Below are positions 40,907-50,645 of a stretch of DNA of 64,000 nt, piece by piece. Source of the DNA: Caproicibacterium amylolyticum (lineage in GTDB: Bacteria > Bacillota > Clostridia > Oscillospirales > Acutalibacteraceae). The stretch spans positions 1,240,001 through 1,304,000 of the forward strand of contig NZ_CP060696.1 of assembly GCF_014467055.1 (NCBI RefSeq), given 5' to 3'. Below the pieces are notes generated by a model, which saw only the letters and a list, made by a program, of their open reading frames with translations, had not been told where the DNA came from and searched no databases. The position numbers and the translations under genes are program-made. The first letter of the stretch is position 1; each line of letters begins with the position of its first letter.

Positions 40907-42640
40907 TCATTTTCCCTGGAACTGCATATTATAGTATTTTGCGTATAAACCGTTTTTGGCAAGCAGAGTTTCGTGCGTGCCGCGTTCCCGAATACCGTCG
41001 TTGTCAATCACAATAATTTCGTCAGCATTGCGGATGGTGGAAAGCCGGTGGGCAATCGTAATGGTCGTGCGGCCGTGTGCCAACTTGTCCAAGCTCTTTT
41101 GAATGTACTGTTCGCTTTCGTTATCCAGTGCGCTGGTGGCCTCGTCGAGAATCAGCATAGGCGGATTTTTCAGGAACACCCGTGCAATGGAAATGCGCTG
41201 TTTTTGACCACCGGAAAGGCGTGCGCCGCGCTCACCGACAAAGGTATCATAGCCGTCCGGCAAGGTGAGGATGAAGTCGTGAATATTCGCTTCCTTAGCG
41301 GCTTCCACAATTTCATCCATGGTTGCGTTCGGTTTACCGTAGGCAATGTTTTCCCTGACCGTACCGCCAAACAAGTATACGTCCTGCTGCACAATACCAA
41401 TGGCATTGCGCAGACTTTGCTGTGTCAGGGTACGCACGTCTTTGTCGTCAATGCAGACCGCACCGCTGGTGACATCATAAAAGCGGGGAAGCAGGGAACA
41501 CAAGGTGGATTTGCCGCCGCCGGAGGGACCGACCAGCGCCACGGAACGGCCAGCATCCACATGTACATTGATATGTTCCAGAACAGATTCTTCTTCGTTG
41601 TAGCGGAAAGAAACGTCTTTGTAGTCAATGCTGCCTTTCACATTGGTCAGTTCTGCAGCATTAGGGTCATCCTGAATTTCCGGAACAGTTTCCATGACTT
41701 CCGTAAAGCGGCGGAAACCGGAAATACCTTTTTGCAGCAGTTCTGTAAACTCAATCAATACTTCAATCGGATTGATAAAGATGTTGATATAAAGCGCATA
41801 AACTGCAAGGTCGGCGGCGTTCAGTGTGCCCTGCGCGATAAAATAGCCGCCTGCCACCAGTACGGTCAGAAAGAGCATTCCCTCAAAGAAGTTATTTCCG
41901 GAATGGAAAATGCCCATGCGCAGGTAGTTGCTCTCTTTGGAAACAAGGAACTGCTGGTTGCTTGTCTGAAATTTTTTGTGCTCCATTTCTTCGTTGGCAA
42001 AGGACTTTACAACGCGGATACCGGCAAGGCTGTCCTGCAGGCTTGCATTAACACTGGCAATCTTGCGGCGATTGTCCATGAAAGTCTCCTGCATTTTGTC
42101 ATTTTGGTACAGGCTGAACAGCACCATGACCACCACCACAGCGGAAAGAATCAGTGTCAGTGGTACATTAATCATCAGCAGCAGAACAAAAGAGCCAATA
42201 ATTTTAATAGCGGAAATGAAGATGTTTTCCGGCCCGTGGTGTGCCAGTTCGGAGATGTCAAACAAATCGGAAACCAGCTTGCTCATCATTTCGCCCGTGT
42301 TACTTCGGTCATAGTAAGAAAAAGAAAAGCGCTCATACTGGTCAAACAAATCCTGCCGCATATCACTTTCCATTTTTGCACCCATCACGTGTCCCTGATA
42401 GGTCACATAAAAGCGGCATGCAGTGCGGATAACGTACATGAAAAAGAGAGCAAGGCCCAATTTTAGAAGACCATTTAAAATCACGTTAGACTGCTGTGTA
42501 AAAAAGGTTTTGGTCAGGATGCTCAGTATCTGTGGAAATGCAAGGTCAACCGCGCTGACCACCAGCGCGCAAAGCATGTCTAGAAAAAACACCGCTTTGT
42601 AAGGCTTGTAATATTTTGCGAATTTTTTAAATAATTGCAT
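40907..42640 (-). CDS. ABC exporter, fused permease-ATPase (homodimer type)
   Basis: This 577-residue half-transporter has an N-terminal six-helix exporter domain (about 1-310) and a C-terminal ATPase. All nucleotide-site motifs are canonical: Walker A 'GPSGGGKST', signature 'LSGGQKQR', Walker B with catalytic Glu 'LILDEATSALD' and switch His 'IAHRLSTIRNAD'. A single gene with intact motifs points to a homodimeric lipid or drug exporter of the MsbA/LmrA type. AGGAGG precedes the ATG. The substrate is unknown. Confidence 0.93.
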   Translation of the reverse strand: MQLFKKFAKYYKPYKAVFFLDMLCALVVSAVDLAFPQILSILTKTFFTQQSNVILNGLLKLGLALFFMYVIRTACRFYVTYQGHVMGAKMESDMRQDLFDQYERFSFSYYDRSNTGEMMSKLVSDLFDISELAHHGPENIFISAIKIIGSFVLLLMINVPLTLILSAVVVVMVLFSLYQNDKMQETFMDNRRKIASVNASLQDSLAGIRVVKSFANEEMEHKKFQTSNQQFLVSKESNYLRMGIFHSGNNFFEGMLFLTVLVAGGYFIAQGTLNAADLAVYALYINIFINPIEVLIEFTELLQKGISGFRRFTEVMETVPEIQDDPNAAELTNVKGSIDYKDVSFRYNEEESVLEHINVHVDAGRSVALVGPSGGGKSTLCSLLPRFYDVTSGAVCIDDKDVRTLTQQSLRNAIGIVQQDVYLFGGTVRENIAYGKPNATMDEIVEAAKEANIHDFILTLPDGYDTFVGERGARLSGGQKQRISIARVFLKNPPMLILDEATSALDNESEQYIQKSLDKLAHGRTTITIAHRLSTIRNADEIIVIDNDGIRERGTHETLLAKNGLYAKYYNMQFQGK

Positions 42641-42852
42641 GGTTACCTCCTGATTTTGTGAAGTAGTTGTTGAGGTGTCGAAAAATCAGGAATTTTGGAG
42701 TTGCCAATTTCCTGACATTCAGTTTTTGGTCATCGAGTTATACCATCCGTTCCACAATCTGACGGCGAAATTTTGGCTGTAAATGGGTGCTTGTGTGGTG
42801 TACTGCATGCGTAAAAAATTCTTTTCATATTTCTGATCGCCTCCAAAGTAAA

Positions 42853-42888
42853 TAAAAAAATCCGCGAAACCCAAACGTTTCGCGGATT
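42853..42888 (-). terminator. Terminator of tRNA-Ala(CGC)
   Basis: AATCCGCGAAAC pairs with G(T)TTTCGCGGATT, and on the minus strand TTTTTTTATT follows. Confidence 0.88.
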
Positions 42889-42903
42889 GTCCGGAATATC
42901 CGG

Positions 42904-42979
42904 TGGTGGAGCATAGGGGGATCGAACCCCTGACCTCCAGATTGCGAACCTGGCGCTCTCCCAGCTGAGCTAATGCCCC
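42904..42979 (-). tRNA. tRNA-Ala (anticodon CGC)
   Basis: A 76-base cloverleaf on the minus strand: acceptor GGGGCAT/ATGCTCC, anticodon loop TTCGCAA giving CGC, T-loop GTTCGATCC, CCA encoded. Its body is nearly identical to the tRNA-Ala(GGC) at 56870-56945, differing mainly in the anticodon arm. Confidence 0.95.
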
Positions 42980-43100
42980 ATTTGCCTGCTGCATAAACTG
43001 CATACGAAACTGCAGGCTAAAATGCAACGTAAATTATTATCGCATAACTGCCGCTTTTTGTCAATACCTGCAAACAAAAAAGTTGGGGATGCCACATGGC

Positions 43101-43928
43101 TTATGAAAAGCAGAAACGAAGCGTAGCTTTTGCCAGTCCATCGTTGTCGCAAGTGTCGGTAATAAACTCGGCATGCTGCCGAACATCGTTTTCCGCATTG
43201 CCCATGGCAACACTGACTCCTGCCCAGTCAAGCATTGTAACATCATTCAATCCGTCACCGACTGCCATGACAGCTTCTTGCGGAATTTGCAGAATCTTTG
43301 CAAGCGCTTGCAGCCCGCTGCCCTTTGTTGCTGTGACATTAGTAACTTCAATGGCGTTTGAAATGGAGTTGGTGACCGCGATTTCCGGCCAAGTGCAGAG
43401 TGTGTTCCAGCAGGATTGCCATTCCTCTGTGTCCTTGAAAATGGAAAAGATTTTTTCTGGACGAAGCTGATTGTGCTCAATAAAGTCAGGCAGGTTTTCC
43501 AGCGGAGAACGGGAAGCCAAAAATGTGTCCAAATGACGTGCATCCACACCGTAGTCTATCGGGTGTGCATAACGGATGGAATTTGTGTAGGCTTTGCCAT
43601 CAATGTAAATGTCGGAACTGGCGCTTTTGCAGAGGCTGATTTCCCGGTAAGCGCGCAGAGCCTGCTCGGTTTCCATCAGGTCACTGTGCAGAATTTTCTG
43701 TTCCTGTCGGTCATAGACAACCGCGCCGTTGCTGCACAAATAGTACCGAATACCACTTAATTTTTCCAGCTCCGGCGGCAGGCCAGAAAATTGGCGGCCG
43801 GTGGCGGGCACAACGAGAATGCCTGCATTCACAGCTTTTTGTAAAGCCTTTTGATTAGTGGGGGAAAGCGTGTTTTGACTGTTGAGGGTAGTACCGTCCA
43901 TGTCAATCGCGAGCAGCTGAATTTTCAT
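43101..43928 (-). CDS. HAD superfamily phosphatase (Cof-type)
   Basis: This 275-residue protein is a Cof/YwpJ-like haloacid dehalogenase with a type IIB cap, probably hydrolysing sugar or cofactor phosphates. Motif I is 'LLAIDMDGTTLNS' with the nucleophile and general acid Asp, motif II is the Thr in 'PATGRQ', motif III the Lys in 'ATKGSGLQAL', and motif IV 'MAVGDGLNDVTML'. It follows the isochorismatase gene by one base in an nth-led operon. Substrate unknown. Confidence 0.92.
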   Translation of the reverse strand: MKIQLLAIDMDGTTLNSQNTLSPTNQKALQKAVNAGILVVPATGRQFSGLPPELEKLSGIRYYLCSNGAVVYDRQEQKILHSDLMETEQALRAYREISLCKSASSDIYIDGKAYTNSIRYAHPIDYGVDARHLDTFLASRSPLENLPDFIEHNQLRPEKIFSIFKDTEEWQSCWNTLCTWPEIAVTNSISNAIEVTNVTATKGSGLQALAKILQIPQEAVMAVGDGLNDVTMLDWAGVSVAMGNAENDVRQHAEFITDTCDNDGLAKATLRFCFS

Positions 43929-43929
43929 G

Positions 43930-44454
43930 TTAACTCCTTATAACCTGAATCTGGATTCCTTCCATGCAGTGCAGAGCCTCCTCATTCTGCTGTTTGTCTG
44001 CACAGGCAGTGCAGGAAGCATCCACCAGAACGACAGCTTCCGGTAGGGCAGCTTTTGCTAAAACTGCATTGGAAAGTACACAAATATTGCTGACCAGCCC
44101 GCAGAGTTCTATAGAATTATATCTTTGTTCCTGCAAAAATGGGATTAATGCGGCACAGCCAAAGCAGGGCTTCTCAAAGACTCTGCAGTCTGCCAGAAGT
44201 GCGGCGGTTTTGCCGTAAAGTGCCCAGCCGGGGGTGTCCTTTACACAGTGAACGATTGGCAGAACACGTCCCTCGGCAGTGTTTAGGTAGTTTTCAGTAT
44301 GCGTGTCCATGGTGTAAACAACATCATTTCCGGCGGCTTTGTATGCATTTATTTTTTGGCAGATTGGTGTTTCCAGCAGGCGCGCTTCCGGAAAGCCAAG
44401 GCTGCCGGTCACGAAGTCATTCTGGTAGTCCACTACAATCAGAAGTTTTTTCAT
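43930..44454 (-). CDS. Isochorismatase-family cysteine hydrolase (nicotinamidase-like)
   Basis: This 174-residue protein has the family triad: Asp9 in 'LLIVVDYQNDF', a Lys in 'VFEKPCFG' and the nucleophile Cys in 'GLVSNICVLSNA' with the preceding cis-peptide-type turn. 'DTHTENYL' supplies the metal-side residues seen in nicotinamidases. It would hydrolyse an amide such as nicotinamide for NAD salvage, but ureidoacrylate-type or other amides are possible. The ATG overlaps the nth stop by four bases. Confidence 0.88.
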   Translation of the reverse strand: MKKLLIVVDYQNDFVTGSLGFPEARLLETPICQKINAYKAAGNDVVYTMDTHTENYLNTAEGRVLPIVHCVKDTPGWALYGKTAALLADCRVFEKPCFGCAALIPFLQEQRYNSIELCGLVSNICVLSNAVLAKAALPEAVVLVDASCTACADKQQNEEALHCMEGIQIQVIRS

Positions 44455-45104
44455 GTTTCTGTGTTTCCTCCCTCTTCTTTGGCATATGCATTACAGAACC
44501 CACGCATACAGCACAGGCTGCACTTGGGACTGCGGGCAGTACACACGGCGCGGCCGTGCAGTACCAGACGGTGGCAAAAAGCATTGCTTTCCGCAGAGGG
44601 GAGGACTGCGCGCAGCTGCTTTTCCACTTTAGCTGGATTGGTGCCTTCAGAAAGCCCCAGTTTTCCGCAGATGCGGATGCAGTGTGTGTCTGTTACCACG
44701 GCGGGTTTATGAAAAATGTCGCCGACAATCAGGTTGGCGGTCTTACGGCCAACGCCCGGCAGCTTGGTCAGTTGTTCAATGGTGTCCGGTACAACACCGC
44801 CAAAGTCCTCTTTTAGCATTCGACACATAGCACAAATGTCACGCGCTTTGGTTTTGTACAGGCCGCAGGAGTGAATATAGGTGCCGACTTCCTCTGGCGC
44901 AGCTTCACAAAATGCTTCCAGTGTAGGAAAGCGTGCAAAGAGGGTAGGAGTAACTATGTTTACCCGTGCGTCTGTACACTGTGCGGAAAGCCGAGTGGCA
45001 ATCAGCAGCTGCAGTGGGTCGGTGTAGGTTAGGGAGCAGATTGCATTCGGATATTCCTTTTTCAGCGCTTCTACTGCCAGCAGAGCCTGTTCCTGTATTG
45101 TCAT
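44451..45104 (-). CDS. nth: Endonuclease III
   Basis: This 217-residue DNA glycosylase/AP lyase removes oxidised pyrimidines. The helix-hairpin-helix 'LPGVGRKTANLIVGD' contains the catalytic Lys, the catalytic Asp is in 'VVTDTHCIRI', and the C-terminal [4Fe-4S] loop is a Cys-x6-Cys-x2-Cys-x5-Cys in 'CTARSPKCSLCCMRGFC'. One extra Cys lies next to the third ligand. It heads a three-gene minus-strand operon with its own promoter. Confidence 0.96.
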   Translation of the reverse strand: MTIQEQALLAVEALKKEYPNAICSLTYTDPLQLLIATRLSAQCTDARVNIVTPTLFARFPTLEAFCEAAPEEVGTYIHSCGLYKTKARDICAMCRMLKEDFGGVVPDTIEQLTKLPGVGRKTANLIVGDIFHKPAVVTDTHCIRICGKLGLSEGTNPAKVEKQLRAVLPSAESNAFCHRLVLHGRAVCTARSPKCSLCCMRGFCNAYAKEEGGNTET

Positions 45105-45143
45105 TGCTCGCTTCCGCCTTTCTGCTTTATTTGCAATGTTTTT

Positions 45144-45172
45144 ATTTTACCGCAAAATCAGAAAATAGTAAA
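45144..45172 (-). promoter_or_regulatory. Promoter of the nth operon
   Basis: On the minus strand TTTACT (45172-45167), 17 bases, TAAAAT (45149-45144). Confidence 0.45.
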
Positions 45173-45229
45173 GGCAGAGAGCACTTGCAGGAATACAGGT
45201 TTCATTATGCAGTTTCTTTAACCACAGTG

Positions 45230-45258
45230 TTGTATTTTCAAAGGGCAAAAGGTATAAT
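45230..45258 (+). promoter_or_regulatory. Promoter of glyA
   Basis: TTGTAT (45230-45235), 17 bases, TATAAT (45253-45258). Confidence 0.6.
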
Positions 45259-45299
45259 AAGGTATAATGAAGAAAACTGACAGCAAGGAGAATACGGAA

Positions 45300-46553
45300 A
45301 TGTACAAGGATATGATGGACACAATCGGATTTGTCAGCCAGGCCGACCCGGAAGTCGGCAGCGCCATGCAGGATGAGCTTGCCCGCCAGCGCCGTAATCT
45401 GGAGCTGATTGCTTCAGAAAATATCGTTTCTCCGGCCGTAATGGCGGCCATGGGCAGCGTTTTAACCAACAAATATGCCGAGGGCTATCCGGGCAAGCGC
45501 TACTACGGCGGCTGCCAGTATGTGGATGTTGTTGAGGAAATCGCTCGGCAGCGTGCCTGTAAGCTGTTTGGCGCAGAACACGCCAATGTACAGCCGCACT
45601 CCGGTGCGCAGGCAAACACAGCGGTTTACTTTGCACTGCTAAAGCCCGGTGATACGGTAATGGGCATGAATCTTGCGGAGGGCGGGCATTTGACGCACGG
45701 CTCTCCGGTTAACATTTCCGGCACCTATTTCAATTTTGTACCATATGGTGTGGATCCGGTTACCGGGCGCATTGATTACGACAAACTGATTGAGCAGGCC
45801 AAGCAGGTGAAGCCGAAGATGATTGTCGGCGGTGCCAGTGCTTATCCGCGCACCATTGACTTTAAAAAGTTCCGCGAAGCGGCAGATGCCTGCGGCGCGC
45901 TGCTGATGATTGATATGGCGCACATTGCGGGACTTGTTGCGGCGGGGCTGCATCCCAACCCGGTGGAGTACGCAGACATCGTCACCACCACAACGCACAA
46001 AACTCTGCGCGGCCCGCGCGGCGGCATGATTCTCTGTAAAGAGGAGTACGCGAAAGCAATCGACAAGGCGATTTTTCCCGGCACCCAGGGCGGCCCGCTC
46101 ATGCACGTCATTGCAGGCAAAGCAGTCTGCCTGGGCGAAGCACTTAAACCGGAGTTTAAGGACTACGGTAAAAAAATCATTGAAAACGCACAGGCATTGG
46201 CAAAGGGGCTGCTCAGCCGCAATGTCAAGCTGGTTTCCGGCGGTACTGACAACCACTTGATGCTGGTGGATTTGACCGGCTTGGAACTGACCGGCAAGGA
46301 ACTGGAAGCAAGACTTGACAGTATCCGCATTACCGCAAACAAAAACACGGTTCCAGGTGAACAGCGCAGTCCGTTCAAGACTTCCGGCCTGCGTCTTGGT
46401 ACACCGGCCGTTACCACTCGTGGCATGCAGCCGGAGGATATGGATATTATTGCTGCTTGTATTGCTGACACCATTCATGACTTTGAGGGTACCAAAGACG
46501 CATCTCTTGCAAAAGTGGAGGCACTCTGCAAAAAGTATCCGCTGTACGAATAA
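45300..46553 (+). CDS. glyA: Serine hydroxymethyltransferase
   Basis: This PLP enzyme of about 417 residues interconverts serine and glycine while loading tetrahydrofolate with a one-carbon unit. '[13 protein letters not shown]', '[15 protein letters not shown]' and the PLP Lys in '[14 protein letters not shown]' are diagnostic. ATG 45300 is chosen because AAGGAG lies 9 bases upstream and the length then equals the usual one; ATG 45267 lies only a few bases behind the promoter. A small membrane-peptide gene and rarA follow on the same strand. Confidence 0.96.
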   Translation: MYKDMMDTIGFVSQADPEVGSAMQDELARQRRNLELIASENIVSPAVMAAMGSVLTNKYAEGYPGKRYYGGCQYVDVVEEIARQRACKLFGAEHANVQPHSGAQANTAVYFALLKPGDTVMGMNLAEGGHLTHGSPVNISGTYFNFVPYGVDPVTGRIDYDKLIEQAKQVKPKMIVGGASAYPRTIDFKKFREAADACGALLMIDMAHIAGLVAAGLHPNPVEYADIVTTTTHKTLRGPRGGMILCKEEYAKAIDKAIFPGTQGGPLMHVIAGKAVCLGEALKPEFKDYGKKIIENAQALAKGLLSRNVKLVSGGTDNHLMLVDLTGLELTGKELEARLDSIRITANKNTVPGEQRSPFKTSGLRLGTPAVTTRGMQPEDMDIIAACIADTIHDFEGTKDASLAKVEALCKKYPLYE

Positions 46554-46574
46554 GCAGAAAAGGAAGTGGCTTTT

Positions 46575-46727
46575 ATGAAAAAGAGTACCGTCTTTTTTCT
46601 GTGTACAACCATGCTGCTGCTCGGTACGATTTTCGGCTTTTTGATGGCTCCCGCAAAAAAAGGAATCAGCATTGGTTCCAATAATTCCAACAACGGGAAC
46701 AACAATACCGCGGAAAAGAAACCGTAA
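46575..46727 (+). CDS. Small single-pass membrane peptide (50 aa)
   Basis: A 50-codon frame between glyA and rarA starts at ATG 46575 with AGGAAG 9 bases upstream. It encodes Met-Lys-Lys, a hydrophobic helix of about 20 residues (5-25), a basic 'APAKKG' and an Asn/Ser-rich tail ending in 'TAEKKP'. The layout (KK, helix, MAPAKKG) resembles short YtxH-like membrane peptides of Firmicutes, but no family can be named. It lies 21 bases after glyA and 27 before rarA, so it is probably co-transcribed. Confidence 0.6.
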   Translation: MKKSTVFFLCTTMLLLGTIFGFLMAPAKKGISIGSNNSNNGNNNTAEKKP

Positions 46728-46754
46728 ACAGCGCCGACGGAGGGAGGAAGTTTC

Positions 46755-48038
46755 ATGGCTGCACCGCTTGCGGACCGCATCCGCCCGCAGACACTGGACC
46801 AAATTGTCGGTCAGCGTCATCTGCTTGGGGAAGGCAGGCCGCTTCGCCGCATTATCGAAAGCGGAGAAATTCCCAATTTGGTGTTTTATGGCCCCTCCGG
46901 AGTAGGCAAAACAACGCTGGCTTCCATTATTGCAAAGCGTACGAAGAAGCATTTGTGCAAACTCAACGGTACCTCGGCTTCTACAGCGGATATCCGGGAG
47001 GTTGTTAGTAAAGTTGGCACGCTGGAAGCGGTCAACGGAATCCTGCTGTATCTGGATGAGATCCAGTATTTTAACAAGAAACAGCAGCAGACCCTGCTGG
47101 AGTTCATTGAAAACGGAGATATTACGCTGATTGCATCCACAACAGAAAATCCATATTTTTACGTCTATAATGCAATTCTCAGCCGTTCCACTGTATTTGA
47201 GTTTAAAACGGTGGCACCGGAAGAAATCGTTCCGGCAGTCGAGCGGGCATTCCACATCCTTTCAGAAGAACAGGGAAAACCTGTAGAAGCGGAAGAAGCG
47301 GCACTGCACCGCATTGCGTTTGCCTGCGGCGGCGATGTGCGCAAGGCAATGAACGCGGCAGAATTGTGCACTTTGGCAGCGCCGGAAACAGACGGTGTGC
47401 TGCACGTTTCAGCACAGCTTGCCGCTGAACTGACGCAAAGCAGCGCTCCACGCTATGACCGCGAGGGGGATGAGCATTACGATATTGTTTCTGCTTACCA
47501 GAAGTCCATGCGCGGTTCCGACCCGGATGCGGCTCTGCATTATTTGGCGCGGCTGCTGGCAGCGGGCGACCTGCCCTCTGCCTGTCGCAGACTGATGGTC
47601 TGTGCCTGCGAGGATGTGGGGCTTGCTTATCCGCAGATTATTCCTATTGTCAAAGCGGCAGTGGATGCAGCGCAGATGGTTGGTCTGCCGGAGGCACGTA
47701 TTCCGCTTGCGGATGCGGTGATTCTGGTTTGCCAGGCACCCAAAAGCAACACTGGGGAAGCGTCGATTGATGCGGCGCTTACGGATGTGCAGGCCGGAAA
47801 AATCGGTTCGGTTCCGCGCCAACTGCAGAACAAACACTATGACGGCGAGGATGCGGCGCGCAAGGGACAGTTTTATAAGTACCCGCACGCTTTTCCAAAC
47901 CATTGGGTAGCGCAGCAGTACCTGCCCAACATTTTGCAGGGAACGGTGTACTACACGCCGGGTGACAACAAGTTTGAACAGTCGTTTGCCACTTACTGGG
48001 AGCGTGTGAAAGGGAAAAAGCCTCAGGCACAAAAGTAG
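46755..48038 (+). CDS. rarA: Replication-associated recombination protein A (AAA+ ATPase)
   Basis: This 427-residue clamp-loader-like ATPase acts at stalled replication forks. Walker A '[10 protein letters not shown]' (about residue 46), Walker B '[10 protein letters not shown]', sensor 1 'LIASTTENP' and the C-terminal tetramerisation part with 'EDVGLAYPQ' and '[17 protein letters not shown]' are typical of RarA/MgsA. AGGGAGGAAG precedes the ATG. It is downstream of glyA and the 50-residue peptide. Confidence 0.95.
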   Translation: MAAPLADRIRPQTLDQIVGQRHLLGEGRPLRRIIESGEIPNLVFYGPSGVGKTTLASIIAKRTKKHLCKLNGTSASTADIREVVSKVGTLEAVNGILLYLDEIQYFNKKQQQTLLEFIENGDITLIASTTENPYFYVYNAILSRSTVFEFKTVAPEEIVPAVERAFHILSEEQGKPVEAEEAALHRIAFACGGDVRKAMNAAELCTLAAPETDGVLHVSAQLAAELTQSSAPRYDREGDEHYDIVSAYQKSMRGSDPDAALHYLARLLAAGDLPSACRRLMVCACEDVGLAYPQIIPIVKAAVDAAQMVGLPEARIPLADAVILVCQAPKSNTGEASIDAALTDVQAGKIGSVPRQLQNKHYDGEDAARKGQFYKYPHAFPNHWVAQQYLPNILQGTVYYTPGDNKFEQSFATYWERVKGKKPQAQK

Positions 48039-48079
48039 TGTGCAGAAAATCCGGCTTTGAGAAAAGATGGAGGTATAGC

Positions 48080-48748
48080 ATGAAAAATGAATCGCTCTTT
48101 AGTTTAACATACGGAATGTACGCAATAGGTGTGACCGATGGTATGAAACCTTCTGCCTGCATTGTGAATACAGTTACGCAGGCGGCAAATCAGCCTAATA
48201 TGCTGACAATCAGTATGAACCGCCGCAATTACAGCTATGAATGTATTCGCCGCAATGGTCTGTTTACCGTCAGTGTTTTAAGTGAGGACACTTCCGGTGC
48301 AGTCATTGGCGCTTTGGGGTTTAACTCTGGCCGCAATGGCAACAAGTTGGACAACATCCGCTACAAAATGCTGCGCGAAGGAGTACCGGTCATTAAGGAA
48401 AACAGCTGTTGCTGGTTTCTTTGCAAAGCGGTGGATTCCATGGAAACACCAACGCATACGGTGTTTTTAGCGGAGATTCTTGCGGGAAGTGACAAAACTG
48501 TCGGTAAGCCGATGACGTACGAATATTATCATCGTGTGATTAAAGGAAACGCGCCCAAGAGCGCCCCGACCTATCAGGAACCAACACCGGACCTTTCCGG
48601 CAATGATGGCGAAAGTTTCATTTGCCGCGTTTGTCGGTATGTCTATGACGACCCGATTACACCTTTTGAGGAACTGCCGGAAGACTGGGTTTGTCCTATC
48701 TGCGGTGCACCAAAGTCCGCGTTTCAGCGAAAGGGAAATACCAAGTAA
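48080..48748 (+). CDS. Flavin reductase-rubredoxin fusion (high-molecular-weight rubredoxin type)
   Basis: This protein of about 222 residues joins an FMN-binding flavin reductase domain (about 1-150; '[24 protein letters not shown]', with the '[10 protein letters not shown]' strand) to a C-terminal rubredoxin (about 168-220) with '[10 protein letters not shown]' and 'CPICGAPKS', four Cys for one iron. The same architecture is known as Hrb in acetogens, where NADH electrons go to a diflavin/diiron protein that reduces O2 or NO. It starts at ATG 48080 with GGAGG at 6 bases. The redox partner is not in the window. Confidence 0.9.
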   Translation: MKNESLFSLTYGMYAIGVTDGMKPSACIVNTVTQAANQPNMLTISMNRRNYSYECIRRNGLFTVSVLSEDTSGAVIGALGFNSGRNGNKLDNIRYKMLREGVPVIKENSCCWFLCKAVDSMETPTHTVFLAEILAGSDKTVGKPMTYEYYHRVIKGNAPKSAPTYQEPTPDLSGNDGESFICRVCRYVYDDPITPFEELPEDWVCPICGAPKSAFQRKGNTK

Positions 48749-48753
48749 TTAAT

Positions 48754-48790
48754 AAAACTGGCTGTGTGCAAACTGCACAGCCAGTTTTTT
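48754..48790 (+). terminator. Terminator after the flavin reductase-rubredoxin gene
   Basis: AAAACTGGCTGTG pairs with CACAGCCAGTTTT, followed by TTATT. Confidence 0.88.
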
Positions 48791-48908
48791 ATTGATTTCA
48801 CGCCAGCATTGTCCATTTGTTTTTCCTCTTTTCGCACATATACTAGCGTTGGGGCAAAGAGTTGTGCTATACTGGTAGCTGTAAATTCAGTAGCAGAGGA
48901 GTATATCT

Positions 48909-50645
48909 ATGCGGAAGTTGGCTAAGTATCTGAAAAAATATCGGGTGTTTATGATCTTAGGCCCAGCGTTCAAGTTGATAGAGGCAATTTTTGAATTAAT
49001 TGTGCCGCTGGTCGTTGCGGATATGATTGACAACGGTGTGCGAAAAGGCAATTTGCCGTATGTTTATCATCAGGGAATGATTATGCTTGTCCTTGCGGCG
49101 GTCGGGCTTTGCAGTACGCTGGTCTGCCAGCGAATGGCCTCCTACGCATCACAGGGATTCGGCACCTCACTGCGCAGTGCTATGTATGAAAAAATCAACA
49201 GTTTTTCTCATACGGAAATTGATACATTTGGAACGCCGTCGCTGATAACAAGGATTACGAATGATATTAATCAGCTTCAGGTGGCAGTTGCCATGCTGGT
49301 TCGTCTGGTGATTCGCGCGCCTTTTTTGGCGATTGGTTCGGTCATTATGGCAATTTCGATTGATTGGAAACTTGGCTTGATTTTTCTGGTGGCAACACCG
49401 CTAATTGGTCTTGCACTGTACCTTATTATGAGCCGCAGTGTGCCGTTCTTTAAAGTTATGCAGCAGAAGTTGGACCGCATTTCATTGGTTTCACGTGAGG
49501 GCCTTTCCGGGGTGCGCGTGATTCGTGCTTTTTCTCGTGAAAAGACGGAAGAAGGACGCTTTAATACAGCTGCAGAAGCACAGGCAGATATTGCGGTGCG
49601 GGTCGGCAAACTTTCCGCTTTGCTGAATCCGGTGACTTACATGATTATGAACTTTTCAGTAGTTGCCATTCTCTGGTTCGGCGGTACGCAGGTAAATACC
49701 GGCAGCCTGAGCCAGGGGCAGGTCATGGCGTTTGTTAATTATATGAGTCAGACACTGCTTGCCTTAATGGTCGTTGCAAATCTGGTGGTTGTCTTTACAA
49801 AAGCATCTGCTTCCGCTTCACGTGTTACAGAAGTGTTGGAAACAGTGCCTGCTATTCAGGAAAAAGGGGACAAGCCGGTTCAGCCGGTACCCGGTGTGCC
49901 GAAAGTGGAGTTTCGCGATGTTAGCTTTTCCTATGACGGCAGCGACAAATATGCACTGCAAAATATCAATTTGACAATCAATAAGGGAGAAACGATTGGC
50001 ATCATCGGCGGCACGGGTTGCGGTAAAAGCACCTTGGTCAGACTGATTCCGCGCTTATATGAAACAACAAAAGGGCAGGTTTTGGTTGATGGTGTGCCAG
50101 TACAGCAGTATCCGTTTGCACAGCTTCGCCATCTGGTTGGCATGGTGCCGCAGGAAGCGCGCTTGTTTACCGGCACGATTCGCAGCAACCTGCGCTGGCG
50201 GAACCAAACTGCTTCCGAGGAGGAACTGCAGACGGCGCTGCGAATTTCCCAGTCGGCGGAATTTGTCAGCCGGATGAAGCAGGGGATGGACAGTATTGTG
50301 GAAGCTGGAGGCAAGAACTTTTCTGGCGGACAGCGTCAGCGCCTGACGATTGCCCGTGCGCTGGTTGGCAGTCCGCAGATTTTGATTTTAGATGACTCCG
50401 CCAGTGCGTTGGATTTTGCCACAGATGCGGCACTGCGCAAAGCAATTCGTGAGGAAACGCAGGATAGCACGGTTATTTTGGTTTCACAGCGTGCCAATAC
50501 CATTCGTACAGCGGATAAAATCATTGTGCTGGAGGATGGCGAAGCGGTCGGTATCGGTACCCATGAAGAACTGATGAAAAACTGCGAAGTTTACAAAGAA
50601 ATTTGCTTGAGCCAGATGAGCAGAGAGGAGGCTGGTGTGAAATGA
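48909..50645 (+). CDS. ABC exporter subunit A (degenerate ATP site)
   Basis: This 578-residue half-transporter has a six-helix domain (about 1-315) and an ATPase domain. Walker A 'GGTGCGKST' and signature 'FSGGQRQR' are canonical, but the Walker B catalytic Glu is Asp ('LILDDSASALD') and the switch His is Gln ('LVSQRANTIRTAD'). The next gene encodes a partner with the opposite pattern, overlapping by four bases. This is the layout of heterodimeric exporters of the BmrCD/LmrCD/TM287-288 type, which expel drugs or peptides. GAGGAG precedes the ATG. Confidence 0.93.
   Translation: MRKLAKYLKKYRVFMILGPAFKLIEAIFELIVPLVVADMIDNGVRKGNLPYVYHQGMIMLVLAAVGLCSTLVCQRMASYASQGFGTSLRSAMYEKINSFSHTEIDTFGTPSLITRITNDINQLQVAVAMLVRLVIRAPFLAIGSVIMAISIDWKLGLIFLVATPLIGLALYLIMSRSVPFFKVMQQKLDRISLVSREGLSGVRVIRAFSREKTEEGRFNTAAEAQADIAVRVGKLSALLNPVTYMIMNFSVVAILWFGGTQVNTGSLSQGQVMAFVNYMSQTLLALMVVANLVVVFTKASASASRVTEVLETVPAIQEKGDKPVQPVPGVPKVEFRDVSFSYDGSDKYALQNINLTINKGETIGIIGGTGCGKSTLVRLIPRLYETTKGQVLVDGVPVQQYPFAQLRHLVGMVPQEARLFTGTIRSNLRWRNQTASEEELQTALRISQSAEFVSRMKQGMDSIVEAGGKNFSGGQRQRLTIARALVGSPQILILDDSASALDFATDAALRKAIREETQDSTVILVSQRANTIRTADKIIVLEDGEAVGIGTHEELMKNCEVYKEICLSQMSREEAGVK

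Noticed and set aside
40973..42466. 497-codon plus-strand ORF
   Set aside because: It is the antisense shadow of the ABC exporter gene, which has all ATPase motifs on the minus strand.
42719..43027. Minus-strand ORF containing 'GALAQLGERQVRNLEV'
   Set aside because: It is a read-through of tRNA-Ala(CGC) and its terminator; the protein pattern is a common tRNA artefact.
45639..47255. 538-codon minus-strand ORF across glyA and rarA
   Set aside because: It overlaps two conserved enzymes and the small peptide gene on the plus strand and has no family motif of its own.
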